Source of the DNA: Taklimakanibacter albus
Lineage (GTDB): Bacteria; Pseudomonadota; Alphaproteobacteria; Rhizobiales; Aestuariivirgaceae
Length of the DNA: 64,000 nucleotides
Direction: 5' to 3'
Assembly: GCF_016595235.1 (NCBI RefSeq)
Contig: NZ_JAENHL010000007.1
Location: 2,178,043-2,242,042 of the forward strand
The position numbers were made by a program, and so were the translations under genes. This document shows positions 47,201 through 56,871 of the stretch, piece by piece (the first letter of the stretch is position 1; the number at the start of each line of letters is the position of its first letter). The notes below the pieces were generated by a model. That model was given only the letters and a program-made list of their open reading frames with translations. It did no database searches and was not told the DNA's origin.

Positions 47201-48246
47201 TGAGCCGCGTCGACATCCAGCATGTGACCAAACGCTACGGTACCTTCGCCGCGCTCGACAATGTCTCGATCACCTTCAATGACGGCGAGTTCTTCGGCCT
47301 GCTCGGCCCCTCGGGCTCGGGCAAAACCACCTTGCTGCGCTCGATCGCGGGTTTCATCATACCTGACGAAGGCACGATCTCCTTCGACGGCGAGCAGGTG
47401 GAATCCGTTCCAGTGCATCGCCGCGCCATCGGCATGGTGTTCCAGTCCTATGCGCTCTTTCCGCATCTGACCATCGCCGAGAATATCGGCTTCGGCCTCG
47501 ATGTGAGGGGCGTGGCGCGCGAGGACATCAAGAAGCGCGCCGCCGAGATGCTGGCGATGGTCCGTCTTTCGGGCCTCGAAGGCCGTTATCCCCGGCAATT
47601 GTCGGGCGGCCAGCAGCAGCGCGTGGCGCTTGCCCGCGCGCTGATCACGCGCCCCAAGGTGCTGCTGCTCGACGAGCCGCTCGGCGCGCTCGACCGCCGG
47701 CTGCGCCAGGAAATGCAGGTCGAGCTCAAGGACATCCAGCGCGAGACGGGCATCACCGCCATCTTCGTTACCCACGACCAGGAAGAGGCGCTGACACTGT
47801 CCGACCGCATCGCCATCATCGACCAGGGCCGGCTGATCCAGGTCGATGCGCCGCAGACTGTCTATGAGCGGCCGGCCACCGTCTTCGCCGCGAACTTCCT
47901 GGGCGACGCCAATGTGTTCCGCGGCACGCCTGTCGCGGAAGGCCTGAAGCTCGCCGACGGCACGGTCATCGCGACGCTCAAACCCTCGACGGGCGCGGCT
48001 ATCGTGCGGCCGGAGAAATTGCGCGTCGCAGGCGGACACAAGAAGGCGCAAGGCAACAGTATCGAAGGCGAGATCATCCAGGCGATCTATTCCGGCGCCA
48101 GTGTGACCTATCGCATCCGTACCAAGGTACTGGGTGATACGCCGCTCCTCGCCTTCATCCAGAACCAGACCGGCGAGGTGCTCGCGACGGGCGCCCTTGT
48201 CACGGCAAGCTGGGACCCAGAGCAGACCATTCCGGTGGACGCATGA
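47200..48246 (+). CDS. ABC transporter ATP-binding protein, PotA-type
   Basis: A 348-residue ATPase: Walker A GPSGSGKTTLL, Q-loop FQSYALFPHL, signature LSGGQQQRVALARAL, Walker B VLLLDEPLGALD, H-loop VTHDQEEAL, and a C-terminal TOBE domain (about 285-345). It drives the importer. The ATG at 47200 overlaps the TGA of the second permease. Its stop overlaps the start of the cysteine hydrolase gene. Confidence 0.92.
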   Translation: MSRVDIQHVTKRYGTFAALDNVSITFNDGEFFGLLGPSGSGKTTLLRSIAGFIIPDEGTISFDGEQVESVPVHRRAIGMVFQSYALFPHLTIAENIGFGLDVRGVAREDIKKRAAEMLAMVRLSGLEGRYPRQLSGGQQQRVALARALITRPKVLLLDEPLGALDRRLRQEMQVELKDIQRETGITAIFVTHDQEEALTLSDRIAIIDQGRLIQVDAPQTVYERPATVFAANFLGDANVFRGTPVAEGLKLADGTVIATLKPSTGAAIVRPEKLRVAGGHKKAQGNSIEGEIIQAIYSGASVTYRIRTKVLGDTPLLAFIQNQTGEVLATGALVTASWDPEQTIPVDA

Positions 48247-48878
48247 GCGACACTCTCGAAACGCGCAACGCCATTACGGGACTTCGTTTCGGCGCCATCG
48301 GCAAGCGCGCCGTCCATGTCTGCATCGACATGCAGCGGCTGTTCGCCGAAGAGACCGAATGGGCCGCCCCCGTCGTCCATGCGATCGAGCCGACGGTGCG
48401 CCGCATCGTCGCCCACGCGCCGCATCTCACCCTTTTCACCCGGTTCCTGACGCCTGAGCATGTCGAGGACGCCAAGGGCCAGTGGCAGATCTATTACCGC
48501 CACTGGAAAAGCGTGCTGGCCAGCAATATCGATCACGACCTGCTCGATCTCCTGCCGCCCTTGCGTCCCTTCGTGCCGCCGGCGCGTGTCATCGACAAAT
48601 ATGTGCATTCGGCTTTCGAGGCTCAGGCCTTCCAGGACGCGCTCGATGAATTGAGCGCCGACACGATCATCTTCACCGGCGTCGAGACCGATGTCTGCGT
48701 GCTCGCCACCGCCTTGACCGCGGTCGATCGCGGCTATCGCACCATCCTCGTCTCCGACGCCATCGCCAGCTCCAATAAAGCGAGCCATGCGGCCGCGCTC
48801 GACGGCATCTATCCGCGCTTCGACCAGCAGGTCGAGCTCATCGACACCGACACTTTGCTGAAAGCCTGGTCGCCATGA
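48243..48878 (+). CDS. Isochorismatase-family cysteine hydrolase
   Basis: A 211-residue hydrolase with the Asp-Lys-Cys triad at D29 (VCIDMQRLF), K119 (VIDKYVHSAF) and C152 (VETDVCVLATAL). This family hydrolyses amides or ureido compounds or vinyl ethers. It overlaps both the ATPase upstream and the glycosidase downstream by four bases, so it is part of the transport operon and probably acts on the imported compound. The substrate is unknown. Confidence 0.85.
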   Translation: MSDTLETRNAITGLRFGAIGKRAVHVCIDMQRLFAEETEWAAPVVHAIEPTVRRIVAHAPHLTLFTRFLTPEHVEDAKGQWQIYYRHWKSVLASNIDHDLLDLLPPLRPFVPPARVIDKYVHSAFEAQAFQDALDELSADTIIFTGVETDVCVLATALTAVDRGYRTILVSDAIASSNKASHAAALDGIYPRFDQQVELIDTDTLLKAWSP

Positions 48879-50908
48879 CGGTTCCGAATTATCTGCGCAC
48901 GCCCAATATCCCGACGCACCGCGCCTGGAACAGCTGGGCCGCCGACCGTTATCTCGAAATGTCGCATCTGCCGCTCGGCGTGAAGATCACCCCGGTCTTC
49001 TATGCCGCGAGCATCGGCAAGACGACGCTGATGGGGCCGGGCTCGGAGATCAAGCTCGGCCGGCACGAGCCGGATGGCAGTCTCATCGAGGCGTCCTTCG
49101 CCCATGGCGGCACCCATCTCGACTGGACTTGCACCAAACCATCGCCCTTCGAGATCACCGGCGCCTGGAAGACCGCGAAATTCGGCGAATGGGGCCTGCG
49201 CTACTGGGTCGTGCTGGCCTTGAGCCAGAATGATGGCGCGCTCTGGCATTATGATGAAACGGCCCGCACCGCTTATTGCACCATCGGGCCGCGCACCGTG
49301 GCGATCAAGGCGAAACATGCACCACTTCTGGTGACCGCGCATGAGAGCCTCGACGCCTTGCGCACCGAATATGAGACCAACGGCTATTGGTATCTGGCCT
49401 CGCGCGGTGAAAGTGCCAAGGTCCTGGCGCTGCGCTTCAATCTCGAGGAAGCACCTGAGAATGATTTCGCGGTGACGATTGCCGACCGCAAGGAGAAGGC
49501 CTTTGCCCGCCTCGCCAAGCCACTGCCGGCCACCACCGCGCCCTCGCGCGGGCCGGCGCTCGACGCCATGGCCGACATCATGGGCTGGAACACCATCTGG
49601 GACAGCGTCAATCACCGTCCTTACATCACCTGCTCGCGCAACTGGGATCTGAAGAAGTTCGGCGGCTTCGGCTTCTGGCTCAACGACACGGCGATCAATG
49701 CTTTCATCGTCGCTCAGTTCGATCCCGATCAGGCGCGCGAGAATCTGGCGATGCTGCTGTCGGCAGCGACGCCGCAAGGCAACCTGCCCTGCATCATGAC
49801 CGGCAACGACGCCTGGGTCGACCGCACCCAGACGCCGCTCATCTCCTTCATCGTCTGGCAGATCTATCTGCGCACCGGCAACCGCCTGTTCATCGACATG
49901 GCCTATCAGACGCTGGCGCGGAACAACGAATGGATCCGCGACGTTCGCGACGGCAACGGCAACGGGCTCCTCGAATTCGGATCTTCCGATGTCGGACAGG
50001 GCCTCTACAAAGGCACCAAGCTCGCCGCCAAGGACGAGTCCTTCATGGACAACTCGCCGATCCATGACGAGGCGCGCTGGAACGAAGAGAGCCGTACCCT
50101 CGACAGCGAAGATGTCGGCCTCAATTGTCTCGTCTGCCTCGATTGCGAGATGCTCGCCCATATGGCGCGCGCGCTCGGCCTCAGCGACGAAGCCAAACGG
50201 CACGATGCCCATGCCGGGACGATGCGCAGGAAGATCGGTAAGCATTTCTGGGACGACAGGCGCAAGATATTCGCCAACCGCCTGTGGTCCGGCGCCTTCG
50301 TGAAAAGCGTCGCGCCGACGAGCTTCTATCCCTTGCTGTGCGGCGCTGCCTCGCAGGAGCAGACGAAACATCTGCTGAAAGCTCTGGACGACCCGAAGAA
50401 GTTCGGCGGCGCCTTCGGCCTGCCTTCGGTGTCGCGTGACGATCCCGCGGTGAACGACAATGTCTATTGGCGCGGCCGCATCTGGCCGATCCTCAACTGG
50501 CTGGTGTGGAACGGCCTCGAACGCGCCGGCGAATTTGAAGCGGCCGACCGGCTCGTCGAGAAGAGCTGGAAGCTTTTCACCAAGAGCTGGGACGAAGGGC
50601 GCCTGTCGCCCGAAAACTACCATCCCGTGTCCGGCGAGGGTCTCGATCAGCCCGACACCGATCCTTTCTATTCCTGGTCGGCGCTCTTACCTTTCATGCA
50701 GCATGCCCGGACGATGAGCTTCCTGCCCTGGCAAGGCTGGCAACTGCGCAATGAAGGCAAGGATTTCGCGATCGGCCCGGTCATGAGCCCATTGGGTTCT
50801 GTGACGATCACGCGCAAAGGCAAGACCCTCACGGTCAGGCGGGGTGAAGACATCGTTTTTTCGACCGATAAGCAGGGCCGGGTGGCGGGACCGATCACGA
50901 GCGTGTGA
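48875..50908 (+). CDS. Glycoside hydrolase, MGH1/GH63-like (alpha,alpha)6 barrel
   Basis: A 677-residue protein. The N-terminal part (about 1-220) is a beta-sandwich type domain. The catalytic part (about 230-610) is a six-hairpin barrel: WNTIWDSVNHRPYITCSRNWD, FGFWLNDTAINAF, DVGQGLYKGTKLAAKDESFMDNSPIHD, VSRDDPAVNDNVYWRGRIWPILNWLVWNGL. The WRGRIWPILN segment is typical of GH63/GH37-related enzymes. No signal peptide is present, so it is cytoplasmic and would act on an imported glycoside. It ends the sugar kinase/ABC/hydrolase operon. Confidence 0.82.
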   Translation: MTVPNYLRTPNIPTHRAWNSWAADRYLEMSHLPLGVKITPVFYAASIGKTTLMGPGSEIKLGRHEPDGSLIEASFAHGGTHLDWTCTKPSPFEITGAWKTAKFGEWGLRYWVVLALSQNDGALWHYDETARTAYCTIGPRTVAIKAKHAPLLVTAHESLDALRTEYETNGYWYLASRGESAKVLALRFNLEEAPENDFAVTIADRKEKAFARLAKPLPATTAPSRGPALDAMADIMGWNTIWDSVNHRPYITCSRNWDLKKFGGFGFWLNDTAINAFIVAQFDPDQARENLAMLLSAATPQGNLPCIMTGNDAWVDRTQTPLISFIVWQIYLRTGNRLFIDMAYQTLARNNEWIRDVRDGNGNGLLEFGSSDVGQGLYKGTKLAAKDESFMDNSPIHDEARWNEESRTLDSEDVGLNCLVCLDCEMLAHMARALGLSDEAKRHDAHAGTMRRKIGKHFWDDRRKIFANRLWSGAFVKSVAPTSFYPLLCGAASQEQTKHLLKALDDPKKFGGAFGLPSVSRDDPAVNDNVYWRGRIWPILNWLVWNGLERAGEFEAADRLVEKSWKLFTKSWDEGRLSPENYHPVSGEGLDQPDTDPFYSWSALLPFMQHARTMSFLPWQGWQLRNEGKDFAIGPVMSPLGSVTITRKGKTLTVRRGEDIVFSTDKQGRVAGPITSV

Positions 50909-51001
50909 GCCGGGACGGCGGTCAGGCCGCCTTTAAAGCGACGGGTTTTAGGTTTCCCCTCGTCTTATCCACGGGCCCAATATCCGCTATTCTAGAATTC
51001 T

Positions 51002-52126
51002 ATGAAGAAAACGCTGGTTTCTCTGTTTGTTCTCGCTTTGCTGGCTGGCGCCGGCTACACCGCCCAGCGCGCCGGCTGGGTGGAGCCTATCGTGTCGGCC
51101 GCCACCGGCAAGCTGAAGGCGGCCGCGCCACAGCCGGCCGCGGAGAAGCGCCAGGCGCGGCCCGCCAATGCCTCCCCCGTCGAAGTGGTCGCGGCCGCCG
51201 CCAAGACGCTGAGCGACGACATCACCGCGGTGGGCTCGCTGCTCTCCGATGAATCGGTGCAGATCGCCGCCGAGACCAATGGCCGGGTGGCCGAGATCGC
51301 CTTCACCGAGGGCCAGTCCGTCGCGGCCGGCGCCGTGCTCATCAAGCTCGATGACAAGCTCATCGCCGCCCAGCTCGAGGACGCCAAAGCGCGTCTGACG
51401 CTCGCCCAGTCGACTTACGACCGCGCCGCCACCTTGCGCAAATCGGGCACCGCCTCGCAGACCACGCTCGACACCGCGCAGTCGGAGTTGCTGGTCCAGC
51501 AGGCGGCCTACGACCTGATCAGTACCCAGCAGGAGAAGCTGTCGATCAAGGCGCCGTTTCCGGGTGAGCTCGGCTTCCGCTCCATTTCACTCGGCGCCTA
51601 TGTCACCGCCGGCACGCCGCTCGTCAATCTGGAGAAGATCGACCAGCTCAAGGTGAATTTCAGCGTGCCCGAATTCTATCTGAGCAAGCTCGCGGCCGGA
51701 CAGAAGATCGACATCACGGCCGACGCCCTGCCCGGCGTCCGCTTCGAAGGCACGATCTACGCCATCGACCCCGCGATCGACGTCAATGGCCGCGCTGTCC
51801 GCGTCAAGGCGACGCTCGCCAATCAGGACGGCAAACTGCGCCCCGGTCTTCTCGCCCGCATCACGGTGAAGGGCCAGCCGCGCACCGCGGTCACCATCCC
51901 TGAAAGCGCGCTGGTGTCGCGCGGCGAGGATTTCCTCGTCTTCAAGACCGACAATGGCAAGGCGAAGGAGACGAAGGTTCTGGCCGGCCGGCGCGAGAAT
52001 GGCTTCGTCGAGATTCTCGACGGGATCGAGGTCGGCCAGCAGGTGGTGATCGCCGGACAGTCGCGCCTGCGCGACGGCTCCGATGTCGAGATCGTCCCGC
52101 CGGCGACCGCCGCCGTCGAGGGCTGA
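51002..52126 (+). CDS. RND efflux periplasmic adaptor
   Basis: A 374-residue membrane-fusion protein: N-terminal signal/anchor (about 1-22), lipoyl half-motifs (GRVAEIAFTEGQSVAAGAVLIKLDD), a helical hairpin (about 120-165), and a beta-barrel domain (NGRAVRVKATLANQDGKLRPGLLARITV), then VTIPESALV. It links an inner-membrane RND pump to an outer-membrane channel. It is followed by the pump gene four bases on. No outer-membrane channel gene is nearby. Confidence 0.9.
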   Translation: MKKTLVSLFVLALLAGAGYTAQRAGWVEPIVSAATGKLKAAAPQPAAEKRQARPANASPVEVVAAAAKTLSDDITAVGSLLSDESVQIAAETNGRVAEIAFTEGQSVAAGAVLIKLDDKLIAAQLEDAKARLTLAQSTYDRAATLRKSGTASQTTLDTAQSELLVQQAAYDLISTQQEKLSIKAPFPGELGFRSISLGAYVTAGTPLVNLEKIDQLKVNFSVPEFYLSKLAAGQKIDITADALPGVRFEGTIYAIDPAIDVNGRAVRVKATLANQDGKLRPGLLARITVKGQPRTAVTIPESALVSRGEDFLVFKTDNGKAKETKVLAGRRENGFVEILDGIEVGQQVVIAGQSRLRDGSDVEIVPPATAAVEG

Positions 52127-52130
52127 GCGG

Positions 52131-55100
52131 ATGTCGCTCTCCGAACTCTGTATCCGCCGCCCCGTCTTCGCCACCGTCTTGAGCCTGATCATCCTCCTGA
52201 TCGGCATCGTCGCTTATGGCCGGCTCACCGTGCGCGAATATCCGCAAGTCGACGAGCCGGTCGTCTCGGTGAACACCACCTATACCGGCGCCTCCGCCGT
52301 CCTCATCGAATCGCAGATCACCCAGGTGCTCGAGGGTTCGCTCGCCGGCATCGAGGGCATCGACATCATCGAATCGACCAGCCGCTCCGAATCGAGCCGC
52401 ATCACCATCCGCTTCAAGTCGGATATCGATATCGACACGGCGGCGAGCGACGTGCGCGACCGCGTGAGCCGCGTTCGCGGCCGTTTGCCAGACGAGGTCG
52501 ACGAGCCGATCATCGCCAAGGTGGAGGCTGACGCCCAGGCCATCATCTACATCACCTTCCGCTCCGACCGGCTGAACGCCATCGAGCTCACCGACTATGT
52601 CGACCGCTATGTCGTCGACCGCTTCAAGAACCTGACCGGCATTTCTGACGCCGCCATCTATGGCGAGCGTCTCTATGCCATGCGCATCTGGCTCGACCGC
52701 GACCGCCTCGCCGGCTACGGCCTCACCGCCCAGGACATCGAGGATGCGCTGCGCAAGCAGAATGCCGAGATCCCGGCCGGGCGCATCGAAAGCGCCGACC
52801 GCGAATTCACCGTTCTCTCCAAGACCGCTTTGGCAACACCGGAAGAGTTCCGCAACATCATGCTGAAGCCGGCCGGCGGCCTGCAGGTGAAGCTCGGCGA
52901 CGTCGCGCGTGTCGAGCTGAGCTCCACCGATGTGCGCCGCATCAGCCGCTATATGGGCCAGACGTCGATCACCGTCGGCATCATCAAGCAGGCGGTCGCC
53001 AATCCGCTCGATGTCTCGAAAGCGGTGCGCGAGGTCATGCCGTCGATCATCGATTCGCTGCCCGACGGGGTGAATGCCGAGATCGGCTATGATTCCACCC
53101 AGTTCATCGAGCAGTCGGTGAATTCGGTGTTCTCGACCATCCTCGAGGCGATCGCGCTGGTGATCCTGATCATCATGTTCTTCCTCCATTCGCTGAGAGC
53201 CGCGATCATCCCGATCATCACCATCCCGATCTCGCTGGTCGCCACTTTCGCGATCATGCTGATGGCCGGCCTGTCGATCAACATGCTGACGCTGCTCGCC
53301 ATGGTGCTGGCCATCGGCCTCGTGGTCGACGACGCCATCGTCGTGCTCGAGAACATCTTCCGCCATGTCGAAGAGGGCATGAAGCCCTTCGACGCGGCGC
53401 TCAAGGGCATGCGCGAGATCGGCTTCGCCGTCGTCGCGATGACGCTGACGCTGGCCGCCGTCTATGCACCGATCGCCTTCATGCCGGGCTCGACCGGCCG
53501 CCTGTTCCTCGAATTCGCGCTAACTCTGGCCGGCGCGGTGGTCATTTCCGGCTTCATCGCGCTGACCCTCACGCCGATGATGTGCTCGAAGCTGCTCAAG
53601 CACAATGACCGGCCGAATATCATCGCCCGTTTCATCGAGACCATTCTCGCCCGCCTCGAGCGGGCCTATCACGGCCTCCTCACTTTCGCGATCAAGCTGC
53701 GTTATGTCGTGTTCCTGATTGCGCTCGGTGTCGCCGGCATGGGCGGCGTGCTCTTCACGGGACTCAATTCCGAGCTGACGCCGAGCGAGGACCGCGGCGT
53801 GCTGCAGATATCGGGTCAGACACCGGAAGGCTCGACGCTTGCTTTCACCAACCGCTATGCCGGCCAGGTCGAAGGTATTCTTGCCAAGTCACCCGATATC
53901 CGCTCCTATCTCGTCACCGTCGGCCAGCCGGAAGTGAACGAATTCTTCTCGATCGGACGCCTCAAGGACTATTCCGAACGCAATCTGACCCAATCGCAGA
54001 TCGCCCAGCGTTTGGGCCCTGAATTGCGCAAGGTGGCGGGCGCCCAGGTCTCGGCGCGCTCCTCGGGCGGCTTCGGCCGGCGCGGCGGCGGCCGCCCCGT
54101 CGAGTTCGTCATCCAGACCTCGGGCACTTACGAGGACCTGCAGAAATACAGCGACGCAATGCTCGACAAGCTCGCCGAGAATCCGGGCCTCACCGATCTC
54201 GACAGCAATCTCAAGCTCAACAAGCCGCAGCTCGAAGTGAAGATCGACCGCGACCGCGTCGCCGATCTGGGCCTCGACGTGTCGGTCATTGGCCGCACGC
54301 TCGAAACGATGCTCGGCGGCCGCCAGGTGACGCGTTTCGAGATCGGCGGCGAGCAATATGACGTCATCGTCCAGCTCGATCCGAGCGAACGCTCGGCGCC
54401 CGACAATCTCGCCCGCATGTTCGTGCGCAACTCGGCCGGCGAGATGATCCAGCTCTCCAACATCGTCTCGATCCACGAGACGGTGGCGCCCAAGGACCTG
54501 CGCCGCTTCAACCAGCTGCGCGCCGTCACCCTCCAGGCCAATCTGGCGCCCGGCTATACGCTGGGCCAGGCCTTGCAGGCGGTTCAGGCGACCGCCGAGC
54601 AGATCCTGCCGTCGACCGCGCTCACCGACGTCTCAGGCCAGAGCCGCGAATTCCGCGACGCATCGAGCAATATCCTGTTCATCTTCGTGCTGGCGCTGGC
54701 CTTCATCTATCTGGTGCTCTCGGCGCAGTTCGAGAGCTTCCGCGATCCCTTGATGATCATGCTCACCGTGCCTCTGTCGATGGCGGGCGCGCTTCTCGCC
54801 CTCAAGCTCACCGGCGGCACGCTCAACATCTATTCGCAGATCGGGCTCGTGACGCTGGTCGGCCTCATCACCAAACACGGTATCCTGATCGTCGACTTCG
54901 CCAACCGTTTGCAGGAGGAAGGCAAGAGCCGCGGAGAGGCGATCGTCGAGGCGGCGACCTTGCGCCTGCGCCCGATCCTGATGACGACGGCCGCGATGGT
55001 GCTGGGCGCCGTGCCGCTGGCGCTCGCCGAAGGTGCGGGCGCCGAGGCGCGCCAGCAGATCGGCTGGGTCATCGTCGGCGGCATGAGCGTCGGCACGCTT

Positions 55101-55202
55101 CTCACGCTCTTCGTGGTGCCCGCCGTCTACAGCCTCGCCGGGCGCAAGGTCACGATTGCGCCAAAGGACGTCGCGCATGCGGCGCCGGCGCCGGCGGAGT
55201 AA
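52131..55202 (+). CDS. RND efflux transporter, inner-membrane pump
   Basis: A 1023-residue RND permease with twelve membrane helices and two large periplasmic loops: MSLSELCIRRPVFATVLSLI start, PQVDEPVVSVNT, proton-relay segment AIGLVVDDAIVVLENIFRHVEEG (helix 4 acidic pair), and SRGEAIVEAATLRLRPILMTT near the end. It belongs to the HAE1-type multidrug branch (AcrB/MexF-like). The ATG at 52131 follows GAGCGG; the adaptor lies directly upstream. The substrate range is not predictable. Confidence 0.92.
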   Translation: MSLSELCIRRPVFATVLSLIILLIGIVAYGRLTVREYPQVDEPVVSVNTTYTGASAVLIESQITQVLEGSLAGIEGIDIIESTSRSESSRITIRFKSDIDIDTAASDVRDRVSRVRGRLPDEVDEPIIAKVEADAQAIIYITFRSDRLNAIELTDYVDRYVVDRFKNLTGISDAAIYGERLYAMRIWLDRDRLAGYGLTAQDIEDALRKQNAEIPAGRIESADREFTVLSKTALATPEEFRNIMLKPAGGLQVKLGDVARVELSSTDVRRISRYMGQTSITVGIIKQAVANPLDVSKAVREVMPSIIDSLPDGVNAEIGYDSTQFIEQSVNSVFSTILEAIALVILIIMFFLHSLRAAIIPIITIPISLVATFAIMLMAGLSINMLTLLAMVLAIGLVVDDAIVVLENIFRHVEEGMKPFDAALKGMREIGFAVVAMTLTLAAVYAPIAFMPGSTGRLFLEFALTLAGAVVISGFIALTLTPMMCSKLLKHNDRPNIIARFIETILARLERAYHGLLTFAIKLRYVVFLIALGVAGMGGVLFTGLNSELTPSEDRGVLQISGQTPEGSTLAFTNRYAGQVEGILAKSPDIRSYLVTVGQPEVNEFFSIGRLKDYSERNLTQSQIAQRLGPELRKVAGAQVSARSSGGFGRRGGGRPVEFVIQTSGTYEDLQKYSDAMLDKLAENPGLTDLDSNLKLNKPQLEVKIDRDRVADLGLDVSVIGRTLETMLGGRQVTRFEIGGEQYDVIVQLDPSERSAPDNLARMFVRNSAGEMIQLSNIVSIHETVAPKDLRRFNQLRAVTLQANLAPGYTLGQALQAVQATAEQILPSTALTDVSGQSREFRDASSNILFIFVLALAFIYLVLSAQFESFRDPLMIMLTVPLSMAGALLALKLTGGTLNIYSQIGLVTLVGLITKHGILIVDFANRLQEEGKSRGEAIVEAATLRLRPILMTTAAMVLGAVPLALAEGAGAEARQQIGWVIVGGMSVGTLLTLFVVPAVYSLAGRKVTIAPKDVAHAAPAPAE

Positions 55203-56021
55203 CTACTCGATCACCACTTTCTTCGGATCCCAGCCGTCGGGCTTTGGATATTTCGGCGCCATGTCCTCGAGGGTCTCACGCACGATGCGGGCGATGGCGG
55301 CGTTACGCACCCAGTTGCGGTCGGCCGGGATGACGTGCCACGGCGCGTGCGCCGGCGAGCAGCGTTTGAGCGCCGTCTCATAGGCATCCATGAAATGCGG
55401 CCACAATTTGCGGTCCTCGAGATCGCTCGGATTGAACTTCCAGAACTTCTTGGGGTCCGTCACGCGCTCGCGCAGACGCTCGGCCTGCTCGTCCTTCGAG
55501 ATATGCAGCATGAATTTGAGGATGCGTGTGCCGTGGTCGCTGAGCAGCTTCTCGAAGTTGTTGATCTCCTCATAACGCCGCTCGATGTCCTCCGGCTTGG
55601 CGAGCTTTTTCACCTTCACCACCAGCACGTCTTCGTAATGCGAGCGGTTGAAGATGCCGATGATGCCCTTGGGCGGCGCCGCCTTGTGGACGCGCCAGAG
55701 AAAGTCGTGGGCGCGCTCTTCCGCGCTCGGCACCTTGAACGGCGTGACCTCGACGCCGATCGGCCCGCAGGTGTTGAACACCGCGCGCACCGTGCCGTCC
55801 TTGCCGCTGCAGTCCATGCCCTGCAGCACCACGAGCAGGCTGCGCCGGCCTTCCGCATAGAGACAGTCCTGCAGCTGGTTGATCGCCTCGGCGTCCTTGG
55901 CGATCTCGGCCTTGGCCTTCTCCTTGCTTTCGAAAGCGCTCTCGTCGCGCGGGTCGATCTTGGCGAGCGAAACGCTCTTACCGCCTTCGACGGTGAATCT
56001 CCTGGCGAACGGACTGGCCAT
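55203..56021 (-). CDS. Polyphosphate kinase 2 family protein
   Basis: A 272-residue PPK2: Walker A LQGMDCSGKDGTVRAVF, lid region, and GIFNRSHYEDVLVVKVKKL with Walker B-like residues; the C-terminus is PWHVIPADRNWVRNAAIARIV. It transfers phosphate between polyphosphate and nucleotides. The ATG at 56021 follows CAGGAG. It is divergent from the LOG-family gene across about 90 bases, and ends one base after the convergent RND gene stop. Confidence 0.9.
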   Translation of the reverse strand: MASPFARRFTVEGGKSVSLAKIDPRDESAFESKEKAKAEIAKDAEAINQLQDCLYAEGRRSLLVVLQGMDCSGKDGTVRAVFNTCGPIGVEVTPFKVPSAEERAHDFLWRVHKAAPPKGIIGIFNRSHYEDVLVVKVKKLAKPEDIERRYEEINNFEKLLSDHGTRILKFMLHISKDEQAERLRERVTDPKKFWKFNPSDLEDRKLWPHFMDAYETALKRCSPAHAPWHVIPADRNWVRNAAIARIVRETLEDMAPKYPKPDGWDPKKVVIE

Positions 56022-56112
56022 GCAAGCTCCTGTTTTTGCTCGCATAAGCGTGAGCCAAACAGGGCTTGATTGCAAGGGCCCAGGCTTCTATTCCCTAACA
56101 GCAGAAGGATTG

Positions 56113-56868
56113 ATGATGACAGACAACAAAGCTCAGATGGCGTCGCCGGCCTACCGGATCGCCGCCCTCGATCAGGATTTCGTTCTCGGCGATACGATGC
56201 GTGGCGTGCGCTTCCACCTCGAATATCAGAAGGCGGAAGAATATCTGCGCAAATGGGGCGTGGCCTCGACCATCGTGGTCTTCGGCTCCGCCCGCGTCAA
56301 GGAAGGCGACAAGCGCGGCTGGTACGAGGCGGCGCGCGCCTTCGCCCGAATCGTCTCGGAGCGCGGCGGCGCCCTCTATGATCATGCCGGACCGCGTCAG
56401 AATGTGATCGCCACCGGCGGCGGCCCCGGCATCATGGAAGCGGCCAATCGCGGCGCCGTCGATGCCGGCGCGCCCTCGATCGGCTACAATATCACGCTCC
56501 CGCATGAGCAGGAGCCCAATGCCTATTCGACGCCCGACCTCACCTTCCGCTTCCATTATTTCGCGATGCGCAAGATGCATTTCGCCATGCGCGCCGCGGC
56601 CCTCGTCGTGTTTCCCGGCGGCTTCGGCACGCTCGATGAATTGTTCGAGATCCTGACGCTTCGCCAGACCGGCAAGATGGACGACGCGCTGCCGATCGTG
56701 CTTTATGACAGCATCTTCTGGCGCAAGACCATCAACTTCAACCGCTTCGTCGAGGAAGGCCTGTGCGCCCCGGCGGATCTCGATCTCTTCGCTTTCGCCG
56801 ACACGCCCGAACAAGCCTGGGGCGAGCTCATCGCCCGCGGCCTCAAGATCCCCGAACGCAAAGGATAA
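56113..56868 (+). CDS. LOG-family protein (Rossmann fold, TIGR00730-like)
   Basis: A 251-residue protein with STIVVFGSARVKEGD, ATGGGPGIMEAANRGAVDAG and the phosphate-binding PGGFGTLDELFEILT motif. LOG-type proteins hydrolyse nucleoside monophosphates to base and ribose phosphate. The ATG at 56113 (a second ATG is one codon later) follows AGAAGG. It is followed by a beta-CASP hydrolase three bases downstream. Confidence 0.86.
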   Translation: MMTDNKAQMASPAYRIAALDQDFVLGDTMRGVRFHLEYQKAEEYLRKWGVASTIVVFGSARVKEGDKRGWYEAARAFARIVSERGGALYDHAGPRQNVIATGGGPGIMEAANRGAVDAGAPSIGYNITLPHEQEPNAYSTPDLTFRFHYFAMRKMHFAMRAAALVVFPGGFGTLDELFEILTLRQTGKMDDALPIVLYDSIFWRKTINFNRFVEEGLCAPADLDLFAFADTPEQAWGELIARGLKIPERKG

Positions 56869-56871
56869 AGC

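Noticed and set aside
48809-50623. A 604-codon minus-strand open frame
   Set aside because: Antisense of the glycosidase gene; no domain, and the plus frame has clear motifs.
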